A DNA stretch of 64,000 nucleotides, from contig NZ_CP100647.1 of assembly GCF_024266585.1 (NCBI RefSeq), forward strand, positions 308,501 to 372,500, in the 5' to 3' direction. Below the pieces are notes generated by a model that had not been told where the DNA came from, searched no databases, and was given only the letters and a program-made list of their open reading frames with translations. Made by a program: the position numbers and the translations under genes. Shown here piece by piece: positions 9,274-17,765 of this stretch. Numbering within the stretch: position 1 is the stretch's first letter; every line of letters begins with the position of its first letter. Source of the DNA: Xanthomonas sacchari (GTDB lineage: Bacteria > Pseudomonadota > Gammaproteobacteria > Xanthomonadales > Xanthomonadaceae).

Positions 9274-9377
9274 GGCGATCGAACCCGCACCAGGCTGGTG
9301 CATCGACAAGCCCCCATTTGGCGCGCAGTGTCCATTCAGTTAAACTGAAAACGTTTACAACACGGAAGCTCGCCCTC

Positions 9378-9779
9378 ATGGAAACGCCAAACCTCCCGCA
9401 ACATGCCCCGCTCAGCCCGAAGTGGCAGTTCCGCTTCGATTTCTTCGACCGTTACGGTGCACCGTCCACGCCCGAGTACAAGGCGGCGTTCAAGGCGCTG
9501 CCGTTCATGGATCGGTTGAAGATCAACATGAACTTCTTCGCCCTGTTCTTCGGCTTCATCTACTTCTTCATCCTCGGCCTGTGGCGCAAGGCGCTGGCGC
9601 TGATCGGCATCTCGCTGGCGCTGGGCGTGATCGCGGCGTTCCTGCCCGACGCGGTCGGCCGCGGCCTGGGCATCGCCTACTCGCTGCTGGTCGGCATGAC
9701 CGCCAACTACGCCTACTACCTGGACCAGCGCAAGGGCAGCGTCAGCTGGAACCCGTTCGAAGGCCTGCGTTGGTGGTAA
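9378..9779 (+). CDS. DUF2628 family membrane protein
   Basis: A 133-residue inner-membrane protein of unknown function. The soluble N-terminus KWQFRFDFFDRYGAPSTPEY leads to three hydrophobic helices (about residues 50-70, 75-92 and 98-118) and a C-terminal YYLDQRKGSVSWNPFEGLRWW tail, typical of DUF2628. Just upstream are a dyad CAGTT-A-AACTG (9338-9348) and an AAACGTTT palindrome, which could be operator or promoter parts. No neighbour suggests a pathway. Confidence 0.75.
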   Translation: METPNLPQHAPLSPKWQFRFDFFDRYGAPSTPEYKAAFKALPFMDRLKINMNFFALFFGFIYFFILGLWRKALALIGISLALGVIAAFLPDAVGRGLGIAYSLLVGMTANYAYYLDQRKGSVSWNPFEGLRWW

Positions 9780-9824
9780 TGGCCGGGCACGGCGGCGTGC
9801 AGGTGCGACGCGCCGCCGCCGTGT

Positions 9825-10553
9825 TCAGCGCTTGCGTTTCCAGAATTGCCAGGCCGGGACCGGCGTCGGCATGACCGCGGCGGCGGCCTGCGCCGGGGCC
9901 AGCTGGCCCTGCACGCCGGTCAACCGTTCCTGAGCATCGAACGCCAGGACGATGCGGGTGTTGCCGCGGGTCGCCACCGTCTGCGCGGGTTCGCGCTGCA
10001 GCGCAAAGCCCTGGTCGGCCAGAAAGCCTTCGCTCATGACGCGGTTGTCGAGCGCGAACTGCATCGGCAGTTCCCCGAGCAGGCGCAGCACGCGGGCGTC
10101 GTCGCACGGCGCGAACACCGCGGCCGGCACGTCATCGAGCAGGAAGAACAGCGCGCCGCCATCGTACGGCGCGCGGTAGTAGCAGCGCCCGCGCAGGGCG
10201 CCAGCGAGCAGCGCGAACTGGTGGCCGCCGTCCTCGCCCAGCGCCGAGGACGGCGCGACCAGTTCCTCGATGCCCTCGCGTTCGCCGTGCGCACGCAGCG
10301 CGCTCGCTTCGGTCAGCAGCGCCGGCGGCAGCTTGCTGGCGGTGTTGGCCCAGGCCCATCGCCAACTGGCGCTGGCCTCGGCGGCGGTGCCCAGCAGCTG
10401 CATCGGAAACGACAGATCCTCGCCGAAGGACACCCGCCCTTCGCCCAGGTCCACTTGCCAGCGACGCTCGGCCAGCACGTCGGCCAGCGCCAGCTGGCGG
10501 GCGTAAGCATTGCCGATGTGGCGCGCCAGCGCCGCCTGGAACGCCGGACTCAT
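9825..10553 (-). CDS. DUF6882-like hypothetical protein
   Basis: Soluble protein of 242 residues with no signal peptide. The SWRWAWAN block near residue 65 and the general layout match the DUF6882 family, whose function is not established. Its ATG overlaps the stop of the APC permease gene by four bases (10550-10553), so translation is likely coupled to the permease. A role linked to that transporter is possible but is only inference. The C-terminal 40 residues are Ala/Pro-rich and end in basic residues. Confidence 0.65.
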   Translation of the reverse strand: MSPAFQAALARHIGNAYARQLALADVLAERRWQVDLGEGRVSFGEDLSFPMQLLGTAAEASASWRWAWANTASKLPPALLTEASALRAHGEREGIEELVAPSSALGEDGGHQFALLAGALRGRCYYRAPYDGGALFFLLDDVPAAVFAPCDDARVLRLLGELPMQFALDNRVMSEGFLADQGFALQREPAQTVATRGNTRIVLAFDAQERLTGVQGQLAPAQAAAAVMPTPVPAWQFWKRKR

Positions 10554-11992
10554 CGCGCGGGCTGCGCGCGCTGCAGCAGGCTGTTGCGGCGCCCGTACAG
10601 CAGGTAGGCGATCACGCCCAGCAGGTTCCACAGCCCAAACCAGATCTGGGTGGTGTGCGGCAGGCTCCAGAACAGGTACAGGCAGCCGCCGATCGCCAGC
10701 GGCCCGACCACCCACGCCAGCGGGGTGCGGAAGGTACGGGCGCGGCCCGGTTCGCGGCGGCGCAGGACCAGCATGCACGCGGCCACGGCGATGAAAGCGG
10801 CCAGGGTGCCGGCATTGGCCAGCGCGGCGATCTCGTCCAGCCGCGCCACGCCGGCCAGCGCCGCCACCAGCACCGCGGTGAACAGGGTGGTGGCCACCGG
10901 CGTGCCGGTGCGCGCGTTGACCTTGGACAGCCCGCGCGGCAGCAGGCCGTCGCGCGACATCACGAAGAAGATCCGGCTCTGCCCGTACAGGAACGCCAAC
11001 AGCACGGTCGGCAGCGCGATCACCGCGACCACGCCGATCGCCGCCGCCGCCTTGGCGTGGCCGAGTTCGCGCAGGATCAGCGCCAGCGGCTCGGTGCTGG
11101 CGCCGAACACGTCGTAGCGCATCGCCCCGACCGCGGCCAGCGCCACCAGGATGTAGATCAGGGTGCAGCCGACCATCGAGCCGACGATGCCGATCGCCAG
11201 GTCGCGCTTGGGGTTCTTGGTCTCCTCGGCGGCGGTGGAGATCGCGTCGAAGCCGTAGAAGGCGAAGAAGATGATCGCCGCCGCCGCCATCACCCCGTGC
11301 GCGACGCCGTCGGCGCCGACCGTCTTGGGGAAGCCGTAGGGCATGAACGGGTGCAGGTTGGCGCTCTGGAACGCCGGCAGCGCCACCGCCACGAAGATGC
11401 CCAGGGCGATCAGCTTCAGCACCACCAGCACCGCGTTGAGCGTGGCGCTCTCCTTGGTGCCGGCCATCAGCAGGCCGGCCACGGCGAAGGTGATCAGCAC
11501 CGCCGGCAGGTTGACGATGCCGCCGGCATGCGGCCCGGCGGTCAGCGCCGCCGGCAGGTTCAGGTCCATGCCGGTCTGCGCGCTGGCCCAGTGCAGGAAG
11601 CCGACGAAGTACCCGGACCAGCCCACCGCCACCGTGCTGACCACCAGCGAGTACTCCAGGATCAGGCTCCAGCCCACCACCCAGGCGATCGCCTCGCCGA
11701 GCGCGACGTAGCTGTAGGTGTAGGCGCTGCCGGCGGCCGGCATCATCGTCGCCATCTCCGCATAGGCCAGCGCGGCGCAGGCGCAGATCGCCCCGGCCAC
11801 CGCGAACGACACCAGCACCGCCGGCCCGGCCAGCTGCGCGCCGACCCCGATCAGGGTGTAGATGCCGGTGCCGACGATCGCGCCGATGCCCAGCGCCACC
11901 AGGTGCGGCCAGCTCAGCGAGGGCACCAGCCGGCGGCCGGCCTCGTGGACGGTGACCAGGTCGAGCGACTTGCGCCGGAACAGGAACGACAT
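10550..11992 (-). CDS. APC superfamily amino acid permease, cationic amino acid transporter type
   Basis: Inner-membrane amino acid transporter of 480 residues with twelve or more predicted helices. The first helix carries the substrate-binding glycine motif GIGAIVGTGIYTLIGVGA. Later landmarks are EYSLVVSTVAVGWSGYF and FFAFYGFDAISTAAEETKNPKRDL, typical of the CAT/YfnA branch. The exact substrate cannot be read from sequence. It is the first gene of a two-gene unit with the DUF6882-like gene. The AT-poor region upstream is bounded by a dispersed repeat element from about 12135. Confidence 0.9.
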   Translation of the reverse strand: MSFLFRRKSLDLVTVHEAGRRLVPSLSWPHLVALGIGAIVGTGIYTLIGVGAQLAGPAVLVSFAVAGAICACAALAYAEMATMMPAAGSAYTYSYVALGEAIAWVVGWSLILEYSLVVSTVAVGWSGYFVGFLHWASAQTGMDLNLPAALTAGPHAGGIVNLPAVLITFAVAGLLMAGTKESATLNAVLVVLKLIALGIFVAVALPAFQSANLHPFMPYGFPKTVGADGVAHGVMAAAAIIFFAFYGFDAISTAAEETKNPKRDLAIGIVGSMVGCTLIYILVALAAVGAMRYDVFGASTEPLALILRELGHAKAAAAIGVVAVIALPTVLLAFLYGQSRIFFVMSRDGLLPRGLSKVNARTGTPVATTLFTAVLVAALAGVARLDEIAALANAGTLAAFIAVAACMLVLRRREPGRARTFRTPLAWVVGPLAIGGCLYLFWSLPHTTQIWFGLWNLLGVIAYLLYGRRNSLLQRAQPAR

Positions 11993-12134
11993 GCGGGCCT
12001 CGGGTGCGGAAGTGACAAGCCCGGCAGTGTCGCCGAATGCAGTGCAGCAAAGCTATGCCCGCGGTGCGGCGCTTGCGCTGATGGGGGCAGGCCTGCCGAA
12101 AGCGTGCGTTCGGTGCAGTTGAGCCGGAAAGCAG

Positions 12135-12556
12135 AAGCTTTCGCCTGACGGCGAGTTACTTTGATCAGCCTTCGGCTGCTGAGAAGCGCCTCTTTGCCTG
12201 TGCAAAGAAAAGTAACCAAAAGAAGCGCTTCACCACAGCCGAAGGCTGGTCAAGCACACCCCGCAGCGCGCCCTCCGCGCTACGCGCTCCGGGTTCGCAG
12301 CCACGACGGGGATTCGCGGAAGGGGCTTGTCTGCTTCGCAGCCAAGTCCGGGGCAGTCGCCTCACGGCGCCAGCCCGCCCGCCGGGGCGAAGCAGTGCTT
12401 CGCCTTTTTCCGGCGAGCCCTGCCCCTGCCGCGAACGGCGCACATCCATCTGCGCCGCCCTTCGGGTGTTTCCCCGCCGTGGCTGCCGCGCCGAGGGGAT
12501 CCCCATAAATCAACAGCAAAGCAACAGCAAAGCAACAGCAGAAGCAAAGCCTGCGG
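12135..12556 (+). repeat. Dispersed tailed element, copy A
   Basis: A GC-rich element of about 375 bp that starts GAAGCTTTCGCCTGACGGCGAG and ends near GCCGAGGGGATCCCC, followed by a simple-sequence tail of AACAGC/AAAGC units (12511-12556). It is almost identical to copy C at 19023-19342 over about 280 bases and matches copy B at 18594-18835 in inverse orientation. Copy A differs near its start: extra segments at about 12161-12190 and 12225-12253 are complementary to each other, so the hairpin is lengthened instead of broken. Open frames across it are not credible genes. Confidence 0.85.
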
Positions 12557-12705
12557 GAGGAACTACTGCCTGGTCGATGCGGCTTCAGCTGCGACGCGCG
12601 TTCCCAATAGCGCTCGGTCGCATCTGATTCCGGGGGACTAGCGCCGCGCCTGTCCGGGAGACGCATCCTGCTCCGCCGCGGCACCGGCGCACGATCCGCG
12701 CCGCC

Positions 12706-13326
12706 CTACAGCCCCAGCCGCTCCGCCAGCCGCACCAGTTCGGCCAGCGAGCCGACCTCCAGCTTGCGCATCGCATTGCCGCGGCGCACCTTCACCGTGA
12801 TCTCGCTGAGCTGCAGCCGTGCCGCCACCTGCTTGTTCAACAGGCCCTGCACCACCAGCTCCACCACCTCGCGTTCGCCGGCACTGAGCCGCGCCCAGCG
12901 CGCCTGCAGGTCGGCCTGGGCCGCAGCGGCGGCGCGGCGCGCGCGGTCGCGGGCGATGCCCTGGCCGATCGCGTCGAGCAGGTCCTGGTCGCGGAATGGT
13001 TTGGTCAGGAATTCGATCGCGCCGTTCTTCATCGCCTCCACGCTCATCGGGATGTCGCCGTGGCCGGTGATGAAGATGGTCGGCAGCGCCAGCCCGGCCT
13101 CGTGCATGTTGCGGTGGAAATCCATGCCGCTCTGCCCGGGCATGCGGATGTCCAGCACCAGGCAACTCGGCGCATCGGTGCGCGGATGCGCCAGGAACTC
13201 GCGGGTCGAGGCGAAGGCGTGCACCTGCAGGTCCACCGAGGCGAACAGGTCTTCCAGCGCGGCGCGGATCGAGGCGTCGTCGTCGATCAGGTACACCACC
13301 GGGCGCGCGGTCGCCTCGGCGTTCAT
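12706..13326 (-). CDS. Response regulator, FixJ family (receiver plus LuxR-type HTH)
   Basis: Two-component transcription factor of 206 residues. The receiver domain (about 8-125) has the acidic pair DDD, the phospho-acceptor Asp in CLVLDIRMPGQSG and the conserved Lys in LTKPFRD. The C-terminal LuxR-type helix-turn-helix reads LSAGEREVVELVVQGLLNKQ followed by a recognition helix. It overlaps the sensor kinase gene by four bases (13323-13326) and is the last gene of the mgtC unit. Its targets are unknown; genes in the same operon or the membrane proteins nearby are candidates. Confidence 0.92.
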   Translation of the reverse strand: MNAEATARPVVYLIDDDASIRAALEDLFASVDLQVHAFASTREFLAHPRTDAPSCLVLDIRMPGQSGMDFHRNMHEAGLALPTIFITGHGDIPMSVEAMKNGAIEFLTKPFRDQDLLDAIGQGIARDRARRAAAAAQADLQARWARLSAGEREVVELVVQGLLNKQVAARLQLSEITVKVRRGNAMRKLEVGSLAELVRLAERLGL

Positions 13327-14429
13327 GGCCGGGCCCCGCTGGCGGTGGGCAGGCAGACGTGGAACACCGCACCGCGCGGCCGCCCGGGTTCGGCCCAGAT
13401 GCGGCCGCTGCCGGCCTCGACGATGCTGCGGCTGATGCTCAGGCCGATGCCGATGCCGCCCTGCTTGGTGGTCCAGAACGCATCGAACAGATGCGCCTGC
13501 GCCTGCGCGGACAAGCCTTCGCCGCTGTCGGCCAGGCTCAGCCGCACCGAACGCGCGTCCTCGCGCGCGGTGACGATGCGCAGCGTGCGCTGCGCCGGCG
13601 GCGTGGCGGCCATCGCCTCGATCGCATTGAGCAGCAGGTTGCCGATCACCTGCTGGATCTGCACCGGGTCGGCCGACACCGGCGGCAGCAGCGCCGACAG
13701 TTCGGTGTGCACGCTGACCGCGCTGCGCTCCAGTTCGCCCTGCGACAACGCCAGCACCTCGGCCACCGCGGCATTGAGGTCGAAGGCGCGCTGCTGCGGC
13801 GCCTCGCCCCGGGTCAGGCTGCGCACCCGCGCGATCACCTCGCCGGCGCGCTCGGCGTCGGCGAGGATGCGCGCCAGCGCCGCGCGCGCCTTGTCCAGGT
13901 TCGGTGGCTGCTGGTCGAGCCAGCGCTGGCAGGCGTTGCCGCTGGTGACGATGGCCGCCAGCGGCTGGTTGACCTCGTGCGCGATCGACGCGGTCAGGCT
14001 GCCCAGGCTGCGCACCCGCGCCAGCCGCAGCAACTGCGCCTGCGCCGCGTGCGCGGCGGCCTTGGCGCGCTCCATGCGCACCGCGATCGAGGCGGTGACC
14101 GCGACCACCACGATGCTGATCGCCGAGTTGATCACGCCCACGTGGTAGGCACCGGCATGGGTCAGATGGAAGCTGAGCACGACCAGCACCACGCAGATGC
14201 CGGCCAGCACGCCCAGCCCGGCCGGGGCCAGCAAGCGCACGGCGCCGAGGATCGCCACCGTGTAGAACAACGCCGCCGCCACCGCGTAGTCGGTGACCGT
14301 GTCGGCGACGAAGATCGCGCCCAGCGCCAGGCCCAGCGCGGCCAGGCCGAGCAGGCGGCGGTGCGGCGGCAGCGGCTTGAACCAGGCGATCATCGGCAGC
14401 GCGGGGTGGGAGCGAGGGGGGCGGGGCAT
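13323..14429 (-). CDS. Membrane sensor histidine kinase, partner of the FixJ-type regulator
   Basis: Sensor kinase of 368 residues. About four membrane helices (25-120) are joined by very short loops, which suggests sensing within or at the membrane. The HisKA helix has the phospho-acceptor motif ASIAHEVNQPLAAI, and the ATPase domain has the N box NLLLNAIEA and the G boxes DSGEGL and GIGIGLSIS. The start at 14429 lies eight bases after the mgtC stop; MIAWF at 14393 is an alternative. Its position behind mgtC suggests response to magnesium, acid or envelope state, but no sensing residue can be named. Confidence 0.9.
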   Translation of the reverse strand: MPRPPRSHPALPMIAWFKPLPPHRRLLGLAALGLALGAIFVADTVTDYAVAAALFYTVAILGAVRLLAPAGLGVLAGICVVLVVLSFHLTHAGAYHVGVINSAISIVVVAVTASIAVRMERAKAAAHAAQAQLLRLARVRSLGSLTASIAHEVNQPLAAIVTSGNACQRWLDQQPPNLDKARAALARILADAERAGEVIARVRSLTRGEAPQQRAFDLNAAVAEVLALSQGELERSAVSVHTELSALLPPVSADPVQIQQVIGNLLLNAIEAMAATPPAQRTLRIVTAREDARSVRLSLADSGEGLSAQAQAHLFDAFWTTKQGGIGIGLSISRSIVEAGSGRIWAEPGRPRGAVFHVCLPTASGARP

Positions 14430-14436
14430 GGCCGGC

Positions 14437-15165
14437 TCAGGCTTCGGCGCCGGCGTTCCAGAACGCCTGTTGTACACCCGGTTCGCCTTCCAGGCGCTGC
14501 ACCACCGCATCCAGTTCCTCGGCGCGCACCGCGGTGGCGTACAGGGTGGCGGCGATCTCCACGTCCTGGTGCCCGAACGGATGCTGCTCGACCTCGCGCG
14601 CCGGGTAGTGCGCCTCCTCCAGCAGTTCGATCAGCCGCTCGCGCACGTCGCCGTGCACCTCGCGGGCGCAGATCGCATAGAACATGTAGGTGGCTTCGAG
14701 CGAGGATTCCTTCAGCGGATGCCGGTTGATGCGGTTCACCATCGGCCGCAGCAGGGTGTTGCTGAGCAGCACGAACATCGCCGCCAGCACCGCCTCGGCG
14801 ACCAGCCCGGCGCCGGCGCAGGCGCCGACCGCGCCCGACCCCCACAGCGTGGCCGCGGTGTTGAGCCCGGTGACGTTGGCGCCCTCCTTCATGATCGCGC
14901 CGGCGCCGAGAAAGCCGATGCCGGAGACCACGTAGGCCACCACCTGCACCGCGCCCTGGGTGCCGCCGTGGATCTCGAACAGGCGGTCGCCGAGCGAGAC
15001 GAAGATCGCCGCGCCGACCGCGACCAGGGTGTTGGTACGCAGCCCGGCGGTGCGCTGGCGCACCTGGCGCTCGAAACCGATGATCGCGCCGAGCACGAAG
15101 GCGGCGGTCAGGCTCACCAGCGTGTCGAGCAGCGAGCCGAGATTGAACAGGCGCAGGGCTTCCAT
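14437..15165 (-). CDS. MgtC/SapB family membrane protein
   Basis: MgtC-like inner-membrane protein of 242 residues: four to five N-terminal helices with the family blocks GAIIGFERQVRQRTAGLRTN and GIGFLGAGAIMKEG, followed by a soluble C-terminal domain of about 90 residues resembling the MgtC ACT-like domain. In Salmonella, MgtC supports survival at low Mg2+ and inhibits the F1Fo ATPase. Here it lies third in a minus-strand unit behind a leader ORF starting MDPDP and a 108-residue ORF. I chose the ATG at 15165 because the hydrophobic domain begins right after it; the longer frame upstream is Pro/His/Arg-rich and not protein-like. Confidence 0.9.
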   Translation of the reverse strand: MEALRLFNLGSLLDTLVSLTAAFVLGAIIGFERQVRQRTAGLRTNTLVAVGAAIFVSLGDRLFEIHGGTQGAVQVVAYVVSGIGFLGAGAIMKEGANVTGLNTAATLWGSGAVGACAGAGLVAEAVLAAMFVLLSNTLLRPMVNRINRHPLKESSLEATYMFYAICAREVHGDVRERLIELLEEAHYPAREVEQHPFGHQDVEIAATLYATAVRAEELDAVVQRLEGEPGVQQAFWNAGAEA

Positions 15166-15292
15166 CAGGGGGCGTTCCGGTGGGCGAAGGGCGCGGTCAT
15201 GGCGGCTCCGGGAAAGGGAATGAGCGGAGGTGGGGTGCGCATGATGCCGGGGCGAGATGGCATTCGACACCACGGGCGTGGGTGTGCGGGTT

Positions 15293-15619
15293 TCAGCGCA
15301 CCCCGGGCCACCAGGCCAGCGCGGCATGCCGCCAATGCGCCGCCGGGGCGCTTTCCCCGGCGGCGTGCAGGCGCCGCTGCGCCGCGTGCGGCAAGCGTGC
15401 GCGGACCCGGATGCGGTCGGCGACGGACAGCAGCGACAGCGCGTCGGCCATCACCCGCGGCGACTGCGCGGCCAGCGCCAGGGCGAAGGCGCGGGCGCCG
15501 TGGGCGGCGAGCAGATGGCGCAGCGCCTCGGGACGGCGCATGGCGACGGCGGCGCGCAGCGCGCGCTGCAGGCCGCGCTGCAGACGGAAACGGCGGGAGA
15601 ACAGCGAGAACGCGAACAT
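15293..15619 (-). CDS. Small basic protein of unknown function, in the mgtC unit
   Basis: Not recognised. A 108-residue, Arg/Ala-rich protein starting MFAFSLFSRRFRLQRG, with alternating hydrophobic and basic helices and a tryptophan-containing C-terminus. Coding status is supported by a near-perfect Shine-Dalgarno sequence, AAGGAGG, about five bases before the ATG, unusually strong for this window. It lies between the MDPDP leader ORF and mgtC on the same strand, so it is likely co-transcribed with them. The arrangement recalls small regulators accompanying mgtC in other bacteria, but there is no visible homology to them. Confidence 0.55.
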   Translation of the reverse strand: MFAFSLFSRRFRLQRGLQRALRAAVAMRRPEALRHLLAAHGARAFALALAAQSPRVMADALSLLSVADRIRVRARLPHAAQRRLHAAGESAPAAHWRHAALAWWPGVR

Positions 15620-15686
15620 GACGACCTCCTTGCGGCGCGTGGCCGGCAAGGACGTCGCAGCGTGCGGGCGGCGGGCGTCTTCCGGC

Positions 15687-15773
15687 TCAGCGCCGGGCAG
15701 CGACCAGGCGGGGAGAATGGCGGGGGACTGGGACTGCGGCGCTGACGCCGCGTCGATGCGGATCGGGGTCCAT
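15687..15773 (-). CDS. Putative leader peptide, 28 aa, starting MDPDP, upstream of mgtC unit
   Basis: Short ORF with a strong Shine-Dalgarno GGAGG five bases before its ATG at 15773. The peptide begins MDPDPHRRGVSAAVPVPR and has prolines at positions 3, 5, 15, 17 and 21. The start closely parallels Salmonella MgtL (MEPDP...). In MgtL, the acidic-proline start destabilises ribosomes when Mg2+ is low and so controls the downstream magnesium gene. The ORF ends 67 bases before the next start codon, in a GC-rich segment able to form several hairpins. Function is inferred from the motif, the ribosome binding site and the mgtC context; none is shown. Confidence 0.55.
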   Translation of the reverse strand: MDPDPHRRGVSAAVPVPRHSPRLVAARR

Positions 15774-16008
15774 GCGCGCCTCCGGTGTCAGGGGAACGGA
15801 TCGCGCGGGGCGCGATGGCCTGGTGCGGCCTGATGCCGCGGCAGCGCCCACTGGCCGGGCCAGGAGCGGGTGGCGCAAAGCTTGGCACGCGGCCCCTGCC
15901 CGCACCAGCCTGCATGAGGCCATGGCGGCGATACCAAGGTATATCCGGCGCTGTCCGCCCGCTGGCGCGTGGCGCAGCGATTGAGACGTGGCCGGCTACA
16001 CTGGCCGC
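15774..16008. other. Divergent intergenic region between the mgtC unit and rmuC
   Basis: Gene-free 235 bases that must hold promoters for both directions. An imperfect dyad ATACCAAGGTAT sits at about 15931-15942. A TACACT -10-like hexamer lies just before rmuC. No PhoP-type direct repeat was seen. Confidence 0.5.
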
Positions 16009-17598
16009 ATGCAGAACGATGTCTATTTCCTGATCCTCGCCGGCCTGTTGTGCGCCGTCATCGCCCTGTTGCTGGCCGTGTTGCTGCGGCGGGGCAACCA
16101 TGCCGCGCTGGAGGCGGCCCTGCGCGAGGAGCAGCGCAGCGGCCGTGGCGAACTGCGCGAGCAGCTCGACAGCCTGGCGCGCCAGCAGGACGCGCGCAGC
16201 GAAGGCTTCGCCCGCCATCTGGCCGATCTGTCCACCCGCACCGACCAGCGCCTGGACCTGCTGCGCGAAGCGCTGACCGAGGACGCGCGACGCGGCCGGG
16301 TCGAAGCCGGCGAAGCGCAGCAGCGCATGGCCGAGCTGCTGAGCCAGCGCCTGGTCGAGATCCGCGGCCAGCTCGATGCCTTCGGCCAGCAGCAGGATGC
16401 GCGCATGGCCCAGTTCGGCCAGCAGCAGGCCGAGTTGATCGCGCGCATCGACGCGCAACTGGGCGCGCTGCGCGAGGCCCTGCTCGAGGATGCGCGCAAG
16501 GGCCGCCAGGAAGGTGCCGACGCGCAGCAGCGCTTCGCCGACACGCTCGGCCAGCGCCTGGGCGAGCTGGTCCAGCGCAACGAGCAGCGCCTGGGCGAGA
16601 TGCGCGCCACCCTGGAGGAGCGGCTGAAGGAACTGCAGGCCGACAACGCGGCCAAGCTCGAGCAGATGCGCGGCACCGTCGACGAGAAGCTGCAGACCAC
16701 CCTCAACACGCGCCTGGACGCCTCGTTCAAGCTGGTCTCCGAACGGCTCGAGCAGGTCCAGCGCGGCCTGGGCGAGATGCAGCAGCTGGCCACCGGCGTC
16801 GGCGACCTCAAGCGCGTGCTGAGCAACGTCAAGAACCGCGGCGGCTGGGGCGAAGTGCAGCTGGAGAACATCCTCGAGCAGACCCTGACCCAGGAGCAGT
16901 ACGCACGCGGCGTGCGGGTGCGCCCGGAGCGCAACGAAATGGTCGATTTCGCCGTGCGCCTGCCCGGCCGCGGCCACGAGGACACGCCGGTGTGGCTGCC
17001 GATCGACGCCAAGTTCCCGCGCGAGGACTACGAGCGCCTGCTCGACGCGCAGGAGCAGGGCGATCCGGAATTGGTGCAGGCGACGGGTGCGCAACTGGAA
17101 CGCGCGATCCGGGTGCAGGCCAAGTCGATCGGCGACAAGTACATCGCCCCGCCGCACACCACCGACTTCGCGGTGATGTTCCTGCCCACCGAAGGCCTGT
17201 ACGCCGAGACCCTGCGCCGTCCCGGCCTGGCCGACCTGCTGCAGCGCGAGCACCGCATCGTCGTCGCCGGGCCGACCACCATCACCGCCCTGCTCAACAG
17301 CCTGCAGATGGGCTTTCGCACCCTCGCCATCGAGAAACGTTCCAGCGAGGTGTGGGGGGTGCTGGCGGCGGTCAAGAGCGAGTTCGGCAAGTTCGCCGGC
17401 ATCCTGGAAAAGGCCGAGAAGCAGATCAGCACCGTCGGCAAGAGCCTGGGCGAGGCCAGCCGCAAGACCCGCACCATCGAGCGCCGCCTGCGCGGGGTCG
17501 AGACCCTGGCCGATGCGCAGGCCGCGCCGCTGCTGGACCTGTCGCTGCCGCTGGACGAGGCCGAGGCGGACGAGGTGGCGGGCGACGACCGGGAGTGA
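16009..17598 (+). CDS. rmuC: DNA recombination protein RmuC
   Basis: RmuC-family protein of 529 residues, proposed to limit inversions at short inverted repeats. An N-terminal membrane helix (about 5-25) is followed by a long coiled coil rich in Gln/Glu/Arg (about 35-260). The C-terminal nuclease-like domain carries the family blocks NVKNRGGWGEVQLENILEQ, PIDAKFPREDYERL and VVAGPTTITALLNSLQMGFR. The ATG at 16009 was chosen because it opens the membrane helix directly. The gene stands alone between the divergent mgtC unit and glutathione peroxidase. Its presence in a region this rich in inverted repeats is noted but not causal. Confidence 0.93.
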   Translation: MQNDVYFLILAGLLCAVIALLLAVLLRRGNHAALEAALREEQRSGRGELREQLDSLARQQDARSEGFARHLADLSTRTDQRLDLLREALTEDARRGRVEAGEAQQRMAELLSQRLVEIRGQLDAFGQQQDARMAQFGQQQAELIARIDAQLGALREALLEDARKGRQEGADAQQRFADTLGQRLGELVQRNEQRLGEMRATLEERLKELQADNAAKLEQMRGTVDEKLQTTLNTRLDASFKLVSERLEQVQRGLGEMQQLATGVGDLKRVLSNVKNRGGWGEVQLENILEQTLTQEQYARGVRVRPERNEMVDFAVRLPGRGHEDTPVWLPIDAKFPREDYERLLDAQEQGDPELVQATGAQLERAIRVQAKSIGDKYIAPPHTTDFAVMFLPTEGLYAETLRRPGLADLLQREHRIVVAGPTTITALLNSLQMGFRTLAIEKRSSEVWGVLAAVKSEFGKFAGILEKAEKQISTVGKSLGEASRKTRTIERRLRGVETLADAQAAPLLDLSLPLDEAEADEVAGDDRE

Positions 17599-17765
17599 GC
17601 CCCGTGCGGTGCGCGGCGGGGCGTCGTCAGTTGGGGTGAGGGGCATGGCGGTTGCGTCGGCGCGAAGGCGAGCTGTCGGTGCGCTGAGTCACGCGGTCGC
17701 CGCGCTCCGCACGTCGCGTCGGCAGCGACTATGCTGGCATTCCCTTTCGATCGAGGTAATGCCCC

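Noticed and set aside
15926..15946. PhoP box in front of the mgtC unit
   Set aside because: Only an imperfect ATACCAAGGTAT dyad is present; the direct GTTTA repeats expected for PhoP are absent.
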